Shown here one piece after another: positions 37,111 to 50,800 of a stretch of DNA of 64,000 nucleotides. The notes beneath the pieces were generated by a model that did no database searches, was not told the origin of the DNA, and saw nothing but the letters and a program-made list of their open reading frames with translations. The first letter of the stretch is position 1; every line of letters starts with the position of its first letter. The DNA comes from Burhinus oedicnemus. Taxonomy: Eukaryota > Chordata > Aves > Charadriiformes > Burhinidae. The DNA lies in NCBI GenBank assembly GCA_008921705.1, contig VFFE01007795.1:546341-610340 (forward strand), in the 5' to 3' direction. The translations under genes and the position numbers were made by a program.

Positions 37111-38781
37111 AAAGAGAAAAATGTCAACTCCCCAGTAGAACTTCAGTCCACCAAGTTGATTATTTCTTTTACCAATGTACTTGGAACGAAACTTCTGATT
37201 AGACAACTCCACGTTTTAAGGCCAAAATCAGTATGAACTTCGGGGGAATTATTCAGTCATGCTGTAATTGTAACAAGAGTCACGCTTCAGAGTAGCAAAG
37301 GGAAACATAGCTGGCATGACTCCCATGTAAAACTCATTTGCTTAGGCTTTCATTAAGAGGGAGTAAAATTCACTCTCAACACCTCTTCCCAGGAAACCCT
37401 CCTCAGTATTGGTGAAAACTGTTTTGTCTCCAACATGTAAGTTTTTTCTTTTCCATAAAATTTACGAAAACAGAATCTATGGGAAAACAGACTTATCTAA
37501 ATCAGGTCTGTAAGTAATTCAGCAGCAGTAACACACTGCATGACAAGTAGTAATCTGGGTTTATTAACACATATCTTTGTTACAGAGGTGCCCATGTTTA
37601 AATTTTATTGATGAATGAAAGAGAAAACAGTCATTTGTATTTATAAATAAGGAAAGTGCAACTTTAACATTTAAAACAGACTCTGCAGACTGTTTTTATC
37701 TTTCATTTTGATCGTCGGAGAACTTTCACAAGTAGTATTTAAATGCACTTTATTTACTCTAGTTCACTTTCAAAAAGCTGTTGTTTTTAATATAAACATA
37801 TGTTTTAAGACAACACACAAATCAAGAAGAAGTAACATTGTATCGTTTTCTTAAGAAAATTTCCTTTTACATAGAAATGGAAGAATTTTAAGCCTAATGA
37901 AATACCAGGTTCGTACACTAGAGAAATCACTCGGTCACTCTAACTGGAGTACCTGAGAGCAAAAGCAAAGCTGCGAATTTACACAGTAAGTACAAAAGTA
38001 TTCCTGACTGACAGCTTATAGTTATAAAAAGAGTAATTTGTTGTCCAGATGTATATTAATACTACATATAGCAATGACTTGTAGGTTTCATAATAATTTC
38101 TTCATCCTGTTAGATTGGAATCTGGAGCCCCTAGCTCTCAAGGGTAACAACAATGCCATGGATTTGTACTTTCCTATCTCTAATACGATGAACTGCTTCT
38201 AAGACATATTTTGTATAGGCAGACCAGAGCTGATCCAAAACCAAAAATTCTTCCAGTAGAGGACACCCCAAGACATTTATTTTACTTTTCATTTGGGCAA
38301 CAGGCTGAAAATCTTCCTGCCTTGTAAATGAAACCATTTTGCCAAAAGTGTTTACTTTTTTTTTTTTTTAAATCAAAAAGCATTAAGTATTTTGATCAGC
38401 CTCAAAAATTACTATTGTAACCTTTAACAGCATCAAAAATATGAGTTTATGTTTAGAGGACCGTAAGTATTTTTCTTGCTCAGTCTCCAAAACACTAAGA
38501 CTTAAAGCTGAAAGTGAACTACTTCTTTTATAAACCTTGTAAAAATATCCCTAAGCAAAATATATGGACATACGTAATCCTATCATACCTGTTTTGTTTT
38601 GGTTTTGCTGATGGTTTTACATAATCAGACAATCAGGAGGCTGACAGTTTCTATTTTCAATCCTGTCAGACACCAGTGTGAAAAAAAGGCATTGGAACTA
38701 CTGATAACCCACTCATGTCTTCTGACTAAGACGAGACAAGCCAAATCCTACCTCCTCAAAGACTCTTCTTGTTTTTCCCAG
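37111..38781. other. Unique AT-rich non-coding sequence
   Basis: No gene or repeat is recognised. The area 37,590-37,830 is AT-rich with many homeodomain-like words and could be a conserved non-coding element, but nothing in one sequence alone can prove it. Confidence 0.5.
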
Positions 38782-38877
38782 TACAGTTACTAGAAAACAT
38801 CATCACTTTGAAATGTGATGGCAGCCTACCCTCTGCTACTGAGTGCAACAGCAAATGGAATGCATGGAATAACCTAT
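38782..38877 (+). other. Weak candidate exon (unconfirmed)
   Basis: A strong acceptor (CTTCTTGTTTTTCCCAG) precedes a 96-bp segment open in one frame (about 31 codons, including ...ENIITLKCDGSL...). It ends CTAT|GTAAGG, where the intron side of the donor is good and the exon side poor. No family is recognised. Confidence 0.16.
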
Positions 38878-39193
38878 GTAAGGTTGATACAGAATGATGC
38901 AAGTTGTGCTGTAAGAGCATGTTTTCATCCTTGACAAAGCAGCGCAACAGGAATTTGCGGAAAGCTGGGACAGCTTTAGGAAACAGAGAGAAGAGTGAAG
39001 CAGCAGTGCAGCACAGGGCACTCTACGACTCTGGAGTAAAGACAGCTTTGTCTCTACCCACCCAGCATGGGGAACCAAGAGCTGGTTGTTTATTAAAAAG
39101 AGAAAAAAATTAGGACCCCTGTTTCATCAGCTTTGTCCTCTGTACGGTCAGCTGTTCTCTGCTGTATTACATCTTATATCTATGACTAGCTAT

Positions 39194-39399
39194 AAGGAAG
39201 AAATTTTTTACAATGAGGGTGGTGAAACATGTTGTCTAGACAGGTGGTAGATGCCCCATCCCTGGAAACATTCCAGATCAGGTTGGACAGGGCTCTGAGC
39301 AATCCGATCTAGTTGAAGATGTCCCTGCTCATTGCAGGGACTTTGGATGAGATGACCATTAAAGGTTCCTTCCAACCCAAACTAATCTATGATTCCATG
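39194..39399 (+). mobile_element. CR1 LINE 3' end, 5'-truncated
   Basis: About 206 bp of a CR1 3' end in plus orientation. It starts at the GAGGGTGGTGAAAC block and runs through GATGCCCCATCCCTGGAAAC, CTCATTGCAGGGACTTTGGA and GGTTCCTTCCAACCCAAACT blocks. It ends in the octamer tail AATCTATGATTCCATG. The strong 5' truncation is typical of CR1. It matches the minus-strand copy at 46,794 closely, so both belong to the same subfamily. It is shorter near its left end by an internal deletion. Confidence 0.93.
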
Positions 39400-40989
39400 T
39401 ATTCAGCAACTGGAATGTTTCTACTCTTATTAGGAGAGCAGCAGTCTCATCTTGAACCAAAACTGGATGGATCTTGTTGTGATACACATTATTCACACAA
39501 CTGACTTAGCTGTAATGCGAAATTCCACTTTTATTACGAGAACTAGTACAATTTCACTGCAGACAGTTAAGCATCATCACTAGTGCCCAAATGCAGTGTT
39601 TAGTTTGCAATTACAGTGTATTATCCAATATTGATTACTCTGACTTCCCCATCCACTTTGGATTTGCCAGGAGCCTCCCAAATCCCACAACTGGGCATGG
39701 GAGTCACTCAGGATAAGGCAACAAGGTGTCTAAAGCTGTGAGCCTCAGAGGGCCCAAGAATTTATTCTACTATTTGCTTTCTTAACCAAGGAGACCTGGG
39801 GGGAAAAAAAAAAAAAATTTAAAAAGTTCCTTCACATATAATGGGGAAAGGGTGAAGAAAGAGACTATGAAACCACCAAAGTCACCCAGATTATGGACAT
39901 CCATTTCACATTAATTTTCTCAGACCGGCTGAGAACCATACAAAGCCAAGCAGCCAACAGACTGAAAGTCCAACTATATTATACTCAGACAGTGACTGTT
40001 TTTATTCCCCACAGGTTATGCAAAAAGGGTTGGCCCATTTTATTTTTCATGGGTATGTACAGTTTACTCTCTGCTTTTCCATCAGTGCTAAAGATGATAC
40101 TAGTGTCTGACTATTTGACTCCCATTCTGCACTGAGGCCCATCGTCCATATAGGTTCTGATTTCTTGTCACGTCGTGGAAACATCACAATTAGACGTTTC
40201 CTAACACTCTTCTTTTCCTGGGGACTCTTGTCAGTAGATGCAAGTATAGCAGACACTAAAATAGGAGAAAACCTTCCAAAGGAATCAGCATGTCAGAGTC
40301 TTCTGGGGTTTTTTTGTGTAAGATGAAAATGAAAAATTGTGACAATTTTAATATAAGCATTAATACGTACACACAGCACCACATTAGTCCATTCAGCGGT
40401 TAACTTTGATAATTCATGGGTTGGTTCTGCTAAAATGTTAAAACCAGCTGTCATGCACCTTCACATCCTGGTTTACCAGAACCAAGACAGACCACAATCA
40501 CTTCTGAAGAACACTGCTTCACTCTCCAGAGCACGGTTTCCGGAAAGATACATGTGCAGCGGTGCTGTGGTAAGGCTGCTTCTTCAGCAAGGAATTCATT
40601 AGACATGACTCTCTGAAGCCTGTTTAAAAACCTAATTAAAGAAATGAGAGTGATCCCATTTAGTGATAGAGAAATTTAATAGACGCTGTAGAGGGTCTAG
40701 AACTTTTAAGAGTCTGGGTCTGAGAGGAGCAAATCTGCAGCCTTACATTGGATGCCTAGGCTCCCTAAGCAGGGCATGAGATGAGTTAGGAGCTCTGGCA
40801 CGTAAATCACAGGACCCAGCAAGTGGCAGGCGAGCTGGGCACCCTGCCCGCACTCAGGATGGTGAGGCACCTGAAACTGCTCCCATCGCTGGTCTCCCTG
40901 CAGTCTTCAGTCTGACATCCACACGCACCTGGGATTCAGAACTCCACAGCCTTCTTGATTTCAGATGCCCAAGTCTCTTTTGTGGGCTT
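39400..40989. other. Unique non-coding sequence
   Basis: No gene or repeat is recognised. An A run lies at about 39,806-39,819. Frames at 39,893-40,256 on opposite strands overlap and look like chance. Confidence 0.5.
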
Positions 40990-41056
40990 GGGCTAGTTTG
41001 GGGGTTTTTTTAATGCTTAATGTTTGGTTGGGTTTTGTTTGTTTTTGTTTTTTTTT
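40990..41056. repeat. T/G-rich simple tract
   Basis: Low-complexity TTTGG/GGGTTTTGTTTG sequence with G runs and a poly-T end, similar to 28.2 and 37.0 kb. Confidence 0.8.
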
Positions 41057-41560
41057 AAATACATTTTAATTTTTTAAATATGTTTTATTCAACAGTGTTA
41101 CACTAGAGCACTTTCTAAGATATGGGTCAACCCACAGTTCAGCAGAGCTGCATTCCAGAAGAGAGCTGTGACCACCAAGGAATGGAAGGAGCAAAGGTGA
41201 GAGTGGAAGCGAACAAGGCAAGAGGTACGTCACACTTTCAGATCCACTTTGAAGAACACAAGATTTATGGAGCCATAAAGAGGCTATACAAAGGGTGCAA
41301 TTTGTAGCTTAGTGATAGGAGTACTCCGCTGAAAGAGGGGATACCTGAGATAATTCCCAATACTATTTACACAATTTACCCAACCGCCATTTAAAAATCA
41401 AATAAATGAAGCCCTGAAGACCAGAATGGAAGACTTTTCTCCTCCAGCTGAATTCTCTGAAACAGTAGATTAGAGGAGTTATACTGTTCAACACATTTGT
41501 TTTCTCTGGCTCTCTGAATCTTGAGTAAGTTTTTCCTGCACAACTTCACTATCAGGAGAT

Positions 41561-41690
41561 AAGGAGCCTGTTACAACCAGGCATCTCACCTTAAGGTAAA
41601 ATCTCCTTTTGAGCCCCTCGGGTTGACAAAGGCACTGAATCAAAGTTCCTTCTTTCAGAACAAGCATTCCAATCACTACACTACACAAGT
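41561..41690 (-). mobile_element. Relic of an ancient tRNA-derived SINE
   Basis: Read on the minus strand, the blocks TAGTGATTGGAATGCTTG, then CCCGAGGGGCTCAAAAGG, then CCTTAAGGTGAGATGCC follow in the order of an old amniote tRNA-derived SINE. That SINE has a TAGTGGTTAGAGCACTTG-like head and an AGGTGAGTGCCCTAACCA-like end; it is known to me from reptile and bird sequences. The head would be the tRNA A-box region; the B-box region is decayed. The minus-strand reading frame of 41,488-41,769 passes through it and is probably meaningless. Family assignment is from memory. Confidence 0.4.
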
Positions 41691-41710
41691 AACCTGTATA
41701 CCCTAATCTA

Positions 41711-44700
41711 TATAAAAATAAGGCCCTACCATCACCTAAGGTTTCAACAGAAAGAGTTGCAGCTACCATGATTCATGCTGACAGTGTTAGACACCAAGAG
41801 AACGAACCCACCGCTCTCATGCCCCACAAGAGGCCAGCACACAGATACCGGAAAGATTTTGATTAAACCCTCTGTAATCAAAGCAAGTGACAAATCAGAT
41901 GAATTTCTGCAACATTTTCACTGAATTTCACAAGCTCCCAGAAAGGGAAACAAGGCAAACATCAAGCAGCCCATTGCCACTTGCATCCCTTCCTACTTCA
42001 GTATTTAACTTCCTACCTCAGAATTACCAGATTTACATGCCTGAAACAAAATGCAAAATACGTGTTAGAAATTATGATCATTAAAGAGTTGGAGAAAACA
42101 TCAATTATGATAAATAAGTCATCCCCTTACCATCAGGGTTTTAGAAACCTGTAATTTTTGCTGATGTTTTTCAAAGAGTCTCAATCACAATCACCTATTT
42201 GCTGTCATGCGTAAAATACCAACTGCAAACTAAAAGTTAAGCACGAGCCAGATGTCTGACATACATCAATTTTACAGTTTGTTTCACAAATCATTTGACT
42301 AAATTCGTGTGTTGAAGAAAAAAACTCTTATGAATTTATTACAAAAGCAACATCTGTCCTGCCTTTTATTCTTATACTGCAACCAGGACTGATGTCCACA
42401 TTTTTAAAGCAAGTAGGTGTCACTGCCTTTTATACCTAGAAAGACACAGCGTACCTTAAGAACTCTCAGCACTTGACTTTTTCCATTGGCTGCAATAAAA
42501 TACCCACAACGGGTACATACCACATCAACCCTTCCCCCTCCTCAACACCCAGGGAGGGCATGTTTCATTTACTGTATGTTTTATGATAAAAAAAGTCAAC
42601 CACCAACAAAACAATGTTAACAACTAGCAGGTTGGTTATGCTCATGAATCCCAAAACTGTGTTTTAGATTCTGCATAACCTCATTGCTACAGTCCTGTTG
42701 TCTCCATCACTACTTCTTGACTTCAGTTAAATCATGTTTTCCACCTCAGAACAAACATGCTGGACAAGTTGCCAGCTAACATAAACTAAAAATAGCAGTT
42801 TCACCCATTTAAAAATAGTAAATAAATTTGGCTCAAGAAGCCATCGTTTGGTTTGTTTTCTTCTCCTGTAGTGCTCCATTTTGTCCTACCACACAGCACA
42901 TGCCAGCTCCCAACCAGCTCTGAGACAACCTTCCCATGGGTAAGACAGGCTGTAGGCAGGCGAGAGCTGGCCAGGGCGAGATGGGAAATGGGGAAGTGCA
43001 AAGGACACCCCACGAGTTAACTCCAAAAGAAGCTTCTCTACGATACTTTATGTTATCCAAGGATAACTGATTGGCATTAAAAAAACCCAACAAAATACAC
43101 CTGTAATGGGTTGATCCCATCTGCCCAAGAAGATAAATTCTTGCTCCAGAAAACCCCCAATCTAAATCCTTTAGCTCTTGGTGTTTCATAGTTGAGCACA
43201 GAAATCAATTTTAAGAAGTACAGAGCATTTCCAAAGAACTTCAGGCTCTTGCTCGTGTCTTTGCCTTCAGACCTTCCCTTTCTCCATAGCCTTGACTCGC
43301 TGAAACCTCACGGACCAGAGAGCGCTCTTCCTGCCTGCTTCCCTGCCAGCGCTTCCTGGCACCACTGAGCCGAACTTGCAAGAAATACTTTACATCAGCT
43401 CCTGCATGGCATGTGACTGGAATACACGACCAAAATGACATCATATTAATATTACAGTATCCACAATAAGAGCACATATAAGCAGGGGTCCATGGCTCAG
43501 TGCCCCGGTAAAACAATAACAGTTATTATGAAATATAACATATATGGAATACATAAATACGTGAAAGACAACAATTCAGATTTGTTTGTGCTACCAAGAA
43601 AACCCAGGAATATGCAGATTTATCAAGTCGAAGTGTTCTGATTTAAGATTTCCTAAATGATATATCCAAAAATACTACCTGTCAGGAGTGGTCTTCCCAC
43701 TGGTTTCAGCCTTACCACCAGCAACTGAGCTAATGCACCATAATGACATCCTAGCAGACCCTTTACCAGTTGTACAAGGAGTGAACCAGCATGGATATTG
43801 TACTTGACAAGGATATGGTGGCTATCTTACAAGAAGGTGCTCAAAAATCTTCTAGGAGACATCCCTGAACCAGGGCCGGAACACACAGTCTTCAAGCAGC
43901 ATGGCAAACAACCCTGGGAAACTTGAAGTGAAATCCCAGGCACAACTGCTCTTGGCATCCTCCTAAAACAGAAGCACGCAAAAGCGTTTGAAGCCATCAG
44001 AATTTAATTTCCTCCTAGACAGTTCAGAATTTATCAGACACTTAAAAAAAAAAAATATTTTAAAAATGGATGCATCTCTACCTTCCTAGTTTAGTGGGAG
44101 TTTTGATAGTTACAGATGCTTTTGGTCCATTTGAAGTGGAAGGTAGCAAGACAAAGAAGACAGAGATTACAGTCAGAGGTTCTAAGATGCATTTTTTTTT
44201 TTAAAGAGACGGAAAAGAAAAACACATTTAAGGTTTCTGATTTTGTTTTAAAGAAGGACTTATTTTTATCACTATCAATAGGGAATTACGCTTTGTTGTA
44301 CTACCTCAAGTCATGGTTACCACCAGAAAAGACTTGTACGTCACTGTGTTAATATGCTACAAGCAATATTTTGGAAGAGGAACTTCAGATTTTTTTCTTT
44401 TTTAAAAAAAGTAAATATTATGGATTCAGGTCAAATATCAGCTGGGGGGGGAAACATTAAAAATCATACCTACAATAGCACCTTTTCTCATAAAATAATC
44501 TTACCCAGAGCTGAAGAGACTTTTGCAAAGACAGAGATAACTACATCTGCTAATGAAACTTAATGAAAGATTGGGGGTGAGAGGGAGAAAACCCTTTACA
44601 GCCTTCTTATAAAATGTGCATCTAAGTCAATATTCATAGATAAATCTCCTAGATGTATACCATGAGTTGCTTTCCAAGGAGAATAGACTCATTTTTGGAA

Positions 44701-46793
44701 CCAAGATGACCATAGTTCATCCTGCATCACAAAGCAACAGGATATAACTACCACAGTGTACTATAAAAGCATATTTACCAATTGCATGCTGTTTCAATGT
44801 TTGGAAAGTTAAGCTGTTTAAGGAAATGAATTAACATTGCTCCCTATGGTACGCAAGAGTTTTCTTAGTGTGAGAAGAAAAGCTGGAGTAGTTTTTTTAT
44901 TTCTACTTTAGCAGAAAAGTTTAATTTTGACTGCTTCAATTTTTTCTACTTTTTTTTTTTTTTGATACAAACATGCCAGCGGTTGGAGAGCATTCACAAC
45001 TAAATTCACACTTTTTATAATTTTGTTGTAATTTCCTTAAAAATTCCTGTCATGTAAGACAGTTGAGTACCAACACCACTTTTGCAGTAATTGGAGGATT
45101 GTGTGAAATTTGCTTAGCCTGGTACTAAACTTCAATTATTACCTTCAACACTGCTCCCCTCAATTATTGTCCTTGAATCATGATGAGACCCGTGTTGTCC
45201 TTGTTTGCTCTCTTTGGAATAGGTCTTTGTTTTCTCTTTTGAGGTAGCTCCCAGTGTTACAAATAAATACATTTTTTTAAACCCAGAAAATTATTTACTG
45301 GGCCAGTTTATTTTTTTGACTCAACTCAGCATAATACTCCCTGAAGTCATGTAGATTGTACTGAATTTTAAGGAATAAATGTTCTTATGAAGCACTTTCA
45401 CAATTCTACAACATTCTTTTAATACAAATATTCCTGTTAATCTGATTGCTACAAAGCTGTGATATCCCCGACATTGCTATGTGCTGTCAGTCATAAACAC
45501 CTTTGATTCCAGATGCTAATCACCTATAAGAATTCTAGCGCAGTGTTCTAAGTCTCATTCTGCTAAAACGATAATTTTCTGCTTTATCTATTACAAGGGT
45601 GCACTGACACTGAGTTTATTTCATTAGAAATAATTTTTACAGGTGAACAGGGAAGAGAAGAAAGGAATGGTGCTGCCGCTGGGGAGAGAGTTGACAGTAG
45701 CATGTGCAGAGAGAAAAGATCAAGCATGATTGATTAAAATCTCAGGAATTCATACAGGCTCCCCAAACTTGTATTGTGATCACTGCCTTTTAGCAAGACC
45801 ACTCAAATATGAGGCACAAAACACATCCCACATTGAAATGAGTACAACAAGGGGACAGAGGGACAGAAACAGAATATGGTTGTTACTTGCTTCACGCCCA
45901 AATTCTATCCAGTCATCACTGACATATTCAGTAGCATATTTCCATAAAGGAATCATTAAATTAGCGGTAAAGGAACATTATTTTCAAAGAAGCATCAACA
46001 AATAGCATCTTTTCATTAATCCATCAAAAAAAACATGCCTTCTGCTAAAGACATTTTAAAAACATATACAACTTCACGGCTGGGTCTTAAAAACCCGTTA
46101 ACCTTTGCAGTCCTGCAGTAAGATACAGCCAGTTTCAGAGCTAGCCGCTGATACGTTATTGGATTTGACAAAGTCATGAAAGCTTAGATTAAGCTTCTAT
46201 TAAAACTTACAGTTTATGACAGATTTGTCAGGTTTAATTTATTCCTGGTTCAGTTGTATCAAATTATCCCAATTTGAGATTTTATGATATGATTTCTTCC
46301 AAGGGAGAACATATTATTTGGTAACAAATGATATAAACTACTCTAGTTTGGTTCAGAGAAAAAGTCATCTAAAGGAATTTAGTATCAGAGGCAAATATGA
46401 ATGTTTAATTCACTCAGAACGCCTTTCTCCACTTTAAAAATAAATTTCCGTACACTCTACATGCAATTCGTATATTATTACAAAGTGCATTAATTTCCTT
46501 CTGTATTTGTAAGTGACTTTCTTAGGTCAGAGATGTGGCTTCACATCAATTCTTATGTTTCACTTGCACTATCACTAATGAGAATTATGCATAAACAAAA
46601 TACAAAAGACCCTTCATAAGAAATTGCCGAGAAGAAAACAATGCAGCAAAACCAAGATGGTGTAATCCAGGGCTGGATGAGACTCACAAGACTTTCTCAT
46701 ACCCTCTGTCTTAAGGATGCCTGTCTTGTTCTCAGCGCAGATCTCTTGGACAAACACCTCACCTCCCCAAACACATAAGACACTTTCTCATTT
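41711..46793. other. Unique AT-rich non-coding sequence
   Basis: No gene or known repeat is recognised. AT-rich homeodomain-like words cluster at 42,060-42,120 (AATTATGATCATTAAAG, then CAATTATGATAAATAAG). Frames at 42,801-43,516 (-) and 45,730-46,005 (+) show no domain. Confidence 0.5.
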
Positions 46794-47000
46794 CATAGAA
46801 TCATAGAATAGTTTGGGTTGGAAGGAACCTTTAATGGTCATCTCGTCCAACTCCCCTGCAATGAGCAGGGACATCTTCAACTAGACCAGGTTGCTCAGAG
46901 CCCCCTCCAACCTGACCTGGAATGTTTCCAGGGATGGGGCATCTACCACCTCTCTGGGCATCCTGGGCATTCCAGTGTTTCACCACCCTTTGAGGAAAAC
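46794..47000 (-). mobile_element. CR1 LINE 3' end, 5'-truncated
   Basis: About 207 bp of a CR1 3' end in minus orientation. On the plus strand it opens with the reverse complement of two ATTCTATG octamers (CATAGAATCATAGAAT), followed by GTTTGGGTTGGAAGGAACC, GAGCAGGGACATCTTCAAC and CATCTACCACCTCTCTGGG-type blocks. The octamer tail is intact and the body is little diverged, so it is younger than the CR1 cluster at 11-12.7 kb. Left truncation lies near 47,000. Confidence 0.95.
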
Positions 47001-47835
47001 ATGGGAGGGAGAATAACACAGACAAACAAACCCCCTATATTCAAATATGCAAATAAGGGTAGAAGCTATGCTGGCCAGGTCTGGCTTGCTTTTTTTTTTT
47101 TTTTTTTTTTGAGCCCAGCACTGCTAACGTGCACCAGACAGCAAAAGCCTTTCTTCTCCTCCCTGGAAGACCTGCTCTGACCTAACACTTTCTCTGGGTA
47201 GCCCTTGGGGTGTCACCAACCCTCACTACATTTTGGGAAGCCTCAAGAGATGGAGGAGCAGCTCCTGGGCTGAGCTGTTCAGATGCCCCCAGCAGAAGGG
47301 CAGGAAAGGCCCTTCTTCCAACCAGCCCACCTGGGAGTCACTTCCCGGGACCGCCGGGTAGTCCCTTCCCTCCTACTTGTCACAGAGCACAATGAAGAAG
47401 GGGTGGCAAAGCAACATAAGCGCCAGTGTGGTTTCAACAGGCAGAGGGTCTCTCTGGACAGAGCAGCCGGACCCACGGCAGGCAGTGGTGTAGGTGGGAG
47501 GGTGCACCTTCTCAGGCAGAAACGGTAGGGCTGGGAAGAAGCGGGGCTCTCCATGGACTGACGGCAGTCACCAGGTCCACTTGAAAAAAGGAAGCCTCGG
47601 AGCTTCCCCCTTGCAAAGTAAACCCCTTCCAGCAAAGCACAGAAAGCAGCAGGAGGGAAATCTGGTCCCGAGTTGACCCAGTAACACAGGGTATCAATCG
47701 GGGACTGGGTTCGGGATGGTAAGAAGTGAGGACAGTCACAAGCCAGACCTGGAGATGCAGTTTTTGTAGGAATATCAGTTCTGGTTTTCTCCACCTTTTT
47801 GATTCTCACACACCACAATAGACACAAGCCTGCCA
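47001..47835. other. GC-richer unique sequence next to CR1, with a poly-T tract
   Basis: A run of 21 T lies at 47,090-47,110. The rest is GC-richer than its surroundings and holds the longest frame in the window (185 codons, minus, 47,279-47,836). Two overlapping plus-strand frames cover the same bases. The minus frame has no recognisable domain and no promoter or splice context. I regard it as an effect of local base composition. Confidence 0.5.
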
Positions 47836-50800
47836 AAATGCTTAATTTAGGATTTTATGCCTATGCCAGTAACGCTACATTTACCTGTGGAAGATAATTT
47901 TCAGCACCACACAAACATGCTGTCAATTAACCTCCTTTTAATTGTATCACTGAATTAGTATTTACATTGAAACCTATTAAATTATCTTTCCTCTTTTTTT
48001 GGAGGGGAAGGTGTTGGGTTTTTTTGTCTTTGTACCTCACCACTTCAAAGAGAAGGCAAGAGATGCGTATGTCACTTACTAGCGCGGGTGCATTACCTAA
48101 AGGCTCCCAATCGCTTTCAGATACCCAATGGTATTACTCTAAAGAATAATGAACTACAGTAAGGCCATCTGATGCTTTCTGACCATTAAGACAAAAACTG
48201 AATGTAGTCTTCAGTAATGCAAGACTTAACAGGCCAACACAGGCCTGGCTCAACAACACTGGAGTGTATGGATTTTTCTATAAGTTTAGGTGATAACTAA
48301 AACAGTGAACCTGAAAACGATGTACTACACCGCAGGAGAAAGAGAAGGCTAATCAAGTTGGGCACACTTACTACATGGGAAAATTTAACATATTAAATGG
48401 CAAAAGAGTGCCACTGAGTTTACAAAGGATCCAAGCAGATATGAGGGGGAAAGAAGCAATGTTTTGAGGCAAAGACTAGCAAAAGGTCATAAAACAGAGA
48501 ATCCTGGAAAACATTGACTGGGGTACAAATATTTAGCACTTTACAACTTACATTCCTTACATCTATATGTACATCTGACAAGGCGGCACAGTTCACATCC
48601 AAAAAAAAGGTGTTTATCTATTGACTAGATTTTAAGGGCGGGGGGGGACAAAACCAAACCCCACGGAGGGGGAAATTGCAAGCTTAGGCAATTGCCTGGA
48701 AGATGCTTTGATGCATCTTAGCTGTAAGAAGTTCCCAGGCACCCATCAAAGCAGGGATGCTGACAATAATAATGTCTTCCCATGCAGACTCAGAAGGCAT
48801 AGCTACTTCTCCCATACGTCTAGTTTTTCCCAAACTTTTACAGTTTCAGTTACAAACACGAAAAGACTATCTTGGTAGGACTGAATGAAAAATTTGACTT
48901 GGGTTTATTTAAAGAAAACTGTGGAGCTGCAGTTCTGCACTGCAACGGATAGGAGGAAGCTTGCATTCCCCAAGGGCAGCCGATGCCCAGCTGTAGCAAT
49001 CAGCAGGCCCATGGAGGAGCACCAGACACTTTGCCAGTCACATCAAGAGAGTTGCCTGATTCCATGTGTGAGTCTCTACGAGTGACAGTAAAGCACAACA
49101 GAAGAGCAGGCAAGACGCAATGACTTTGTGATATACACACTAACTGTTTTCATCCATTTGAAGTTTACAGGAAAGCAGAGTTTCTTTCAATTCAAACTAA
49201 CTGTGAACACACCCTAAAGTTCTGCATAATGGAAAATTAGATTGTCTAACAGAAAATTAAGTTTTGCTTAAAATGAAATAAAAATGTTATGTCTCTACTA
49301 CAAATACCAAACAGTATCATTGTGTTCTCACGCTTGAACAGAGACACAGACTTAAATACCTTAATAAACATAGACTCCACCGCGTTGTAGTAGCTAATCA
49401 AGTTTTAGCCTCCTTTTCATTTCTGTTCAGCTTTACTGCATAAAGTGAACATCCAGAGGAAAGCCATTATATGAAAATCCTGAATATTTTGTTTCATTGT
49501 TGTCTATGCTATTTGTTACCTTTGATTCTACAGCAATATCCCTAAGTCCTAGATCTGAAACCAAATCAGCAAAACACTAACAATAGCACCTTCTTTCTTT
49601 TTTTCCCAAAGAGAACATCAGACAGGATATTAAAACACATTTCATCTCCAAATATGTAATTACCATATATTTAATATACGACGTGCAGAAATAATGCTAA
49701 TAAAAAAAAGCATCAAAGCAGAATTGACTGATAATTTACACCACTCTGCAGTCTGCTCTCACGCTCCCCTCCCCCCCACATTTCTCTGAGCACACGTTAC
49801 CCAGTGAGAAAACGAGCATTGCTCTTTATTTCCAGCATATTGCAAACCACCATTAGCTCACCTGAATGCAATACAGCAGAGCTCCACATCTCCTTGGAAT
49901 GATGTCAGTTAGCAAAAGCTTTCTAAAAGTGGTTCTGCTACCAGATCATCAGACCAAACACTGAGATCCATAGACTGTATCTCCAGCTCAAGTGACCTGA
50001 AAGGCAATACAGGGATGGGCTTTCGGCTCATCATTAACTGTTCTTAAACTGCTTCAAGTTTCCTAAACCTAAACAAGTTGTTTTATCAAATGAAGTTACA
50101 GTTTTACAAAAACAATCAGAATTGCATTTTTGAGGTACAGGAGTCTACAAAAAAAGAAATTTTAAAGACAGTCTCTTCTGCTTCTATCTATTTAAAGTTC
50201 ACATGGTCAACAAATTTCAAAATCACACATGTCTTAGTATAAGACCACAGCTGGAGGAAACAATGAGAACAGGAGTTTTGCAGGTGAACTACTCAGAAGA
50301 CTTGACTTATTTCTCAGCCAGGTTTGGCAGTTCTGCAAGTGTTACCTCTGGGCACGAAATGCCCTCCAGGAAAGGTGCAGGAGCCCACACACACTTTCCA
50401 GGGACCAGTGTGTGCTTTATAAAAAGCCAAAGTGCCTACAGCCCCAGTGAGAGGTTGCAGAATTCCATCCATGGTCAAGGTGGCAGCCAAACACACAGCT
50501 CCGCACAGTCCCAAAGCCCAACCAAATGATAAACCCCAGCTTTCTGTAACCCAAAGGGAAAATAAAGTTTGAAGCAGGTCAAACCTCTCTGAAATTCTAT
50601 AATGGCAAATACGTGAATTAGATGACAACTGAGATACTGTGCACAAACAGAAGCGTCATCCAAAGTAATTGCTAAGAAATACTAAGCAAAATCAATAAAA
50701 TCTGCCTAGGGAGATGTCAGGAGGTTGCTATTTCAGATCAGTGCAAGCAGACCCACTCAGTGGCAAAGTAGCTTCCTGCCCTCTGGAACGGGGCTAAGCA

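Noticed and set aside
47090..47110. Poly-T as the poly-A tail of a processed pseudogene on the minus strand
   Set aside because: No polyadenylation signal lies at the expected distance, and the adjacent sequence resembles no known transcript.
47279..47836. Longest open reading frame in the window (185 codons, minus strand)
   Set aside because: No recognisable domain, promoter or splice context. Overlapping plus-strand frames are also open. The local GC-rich composition removes stop codons, so chance explains it.
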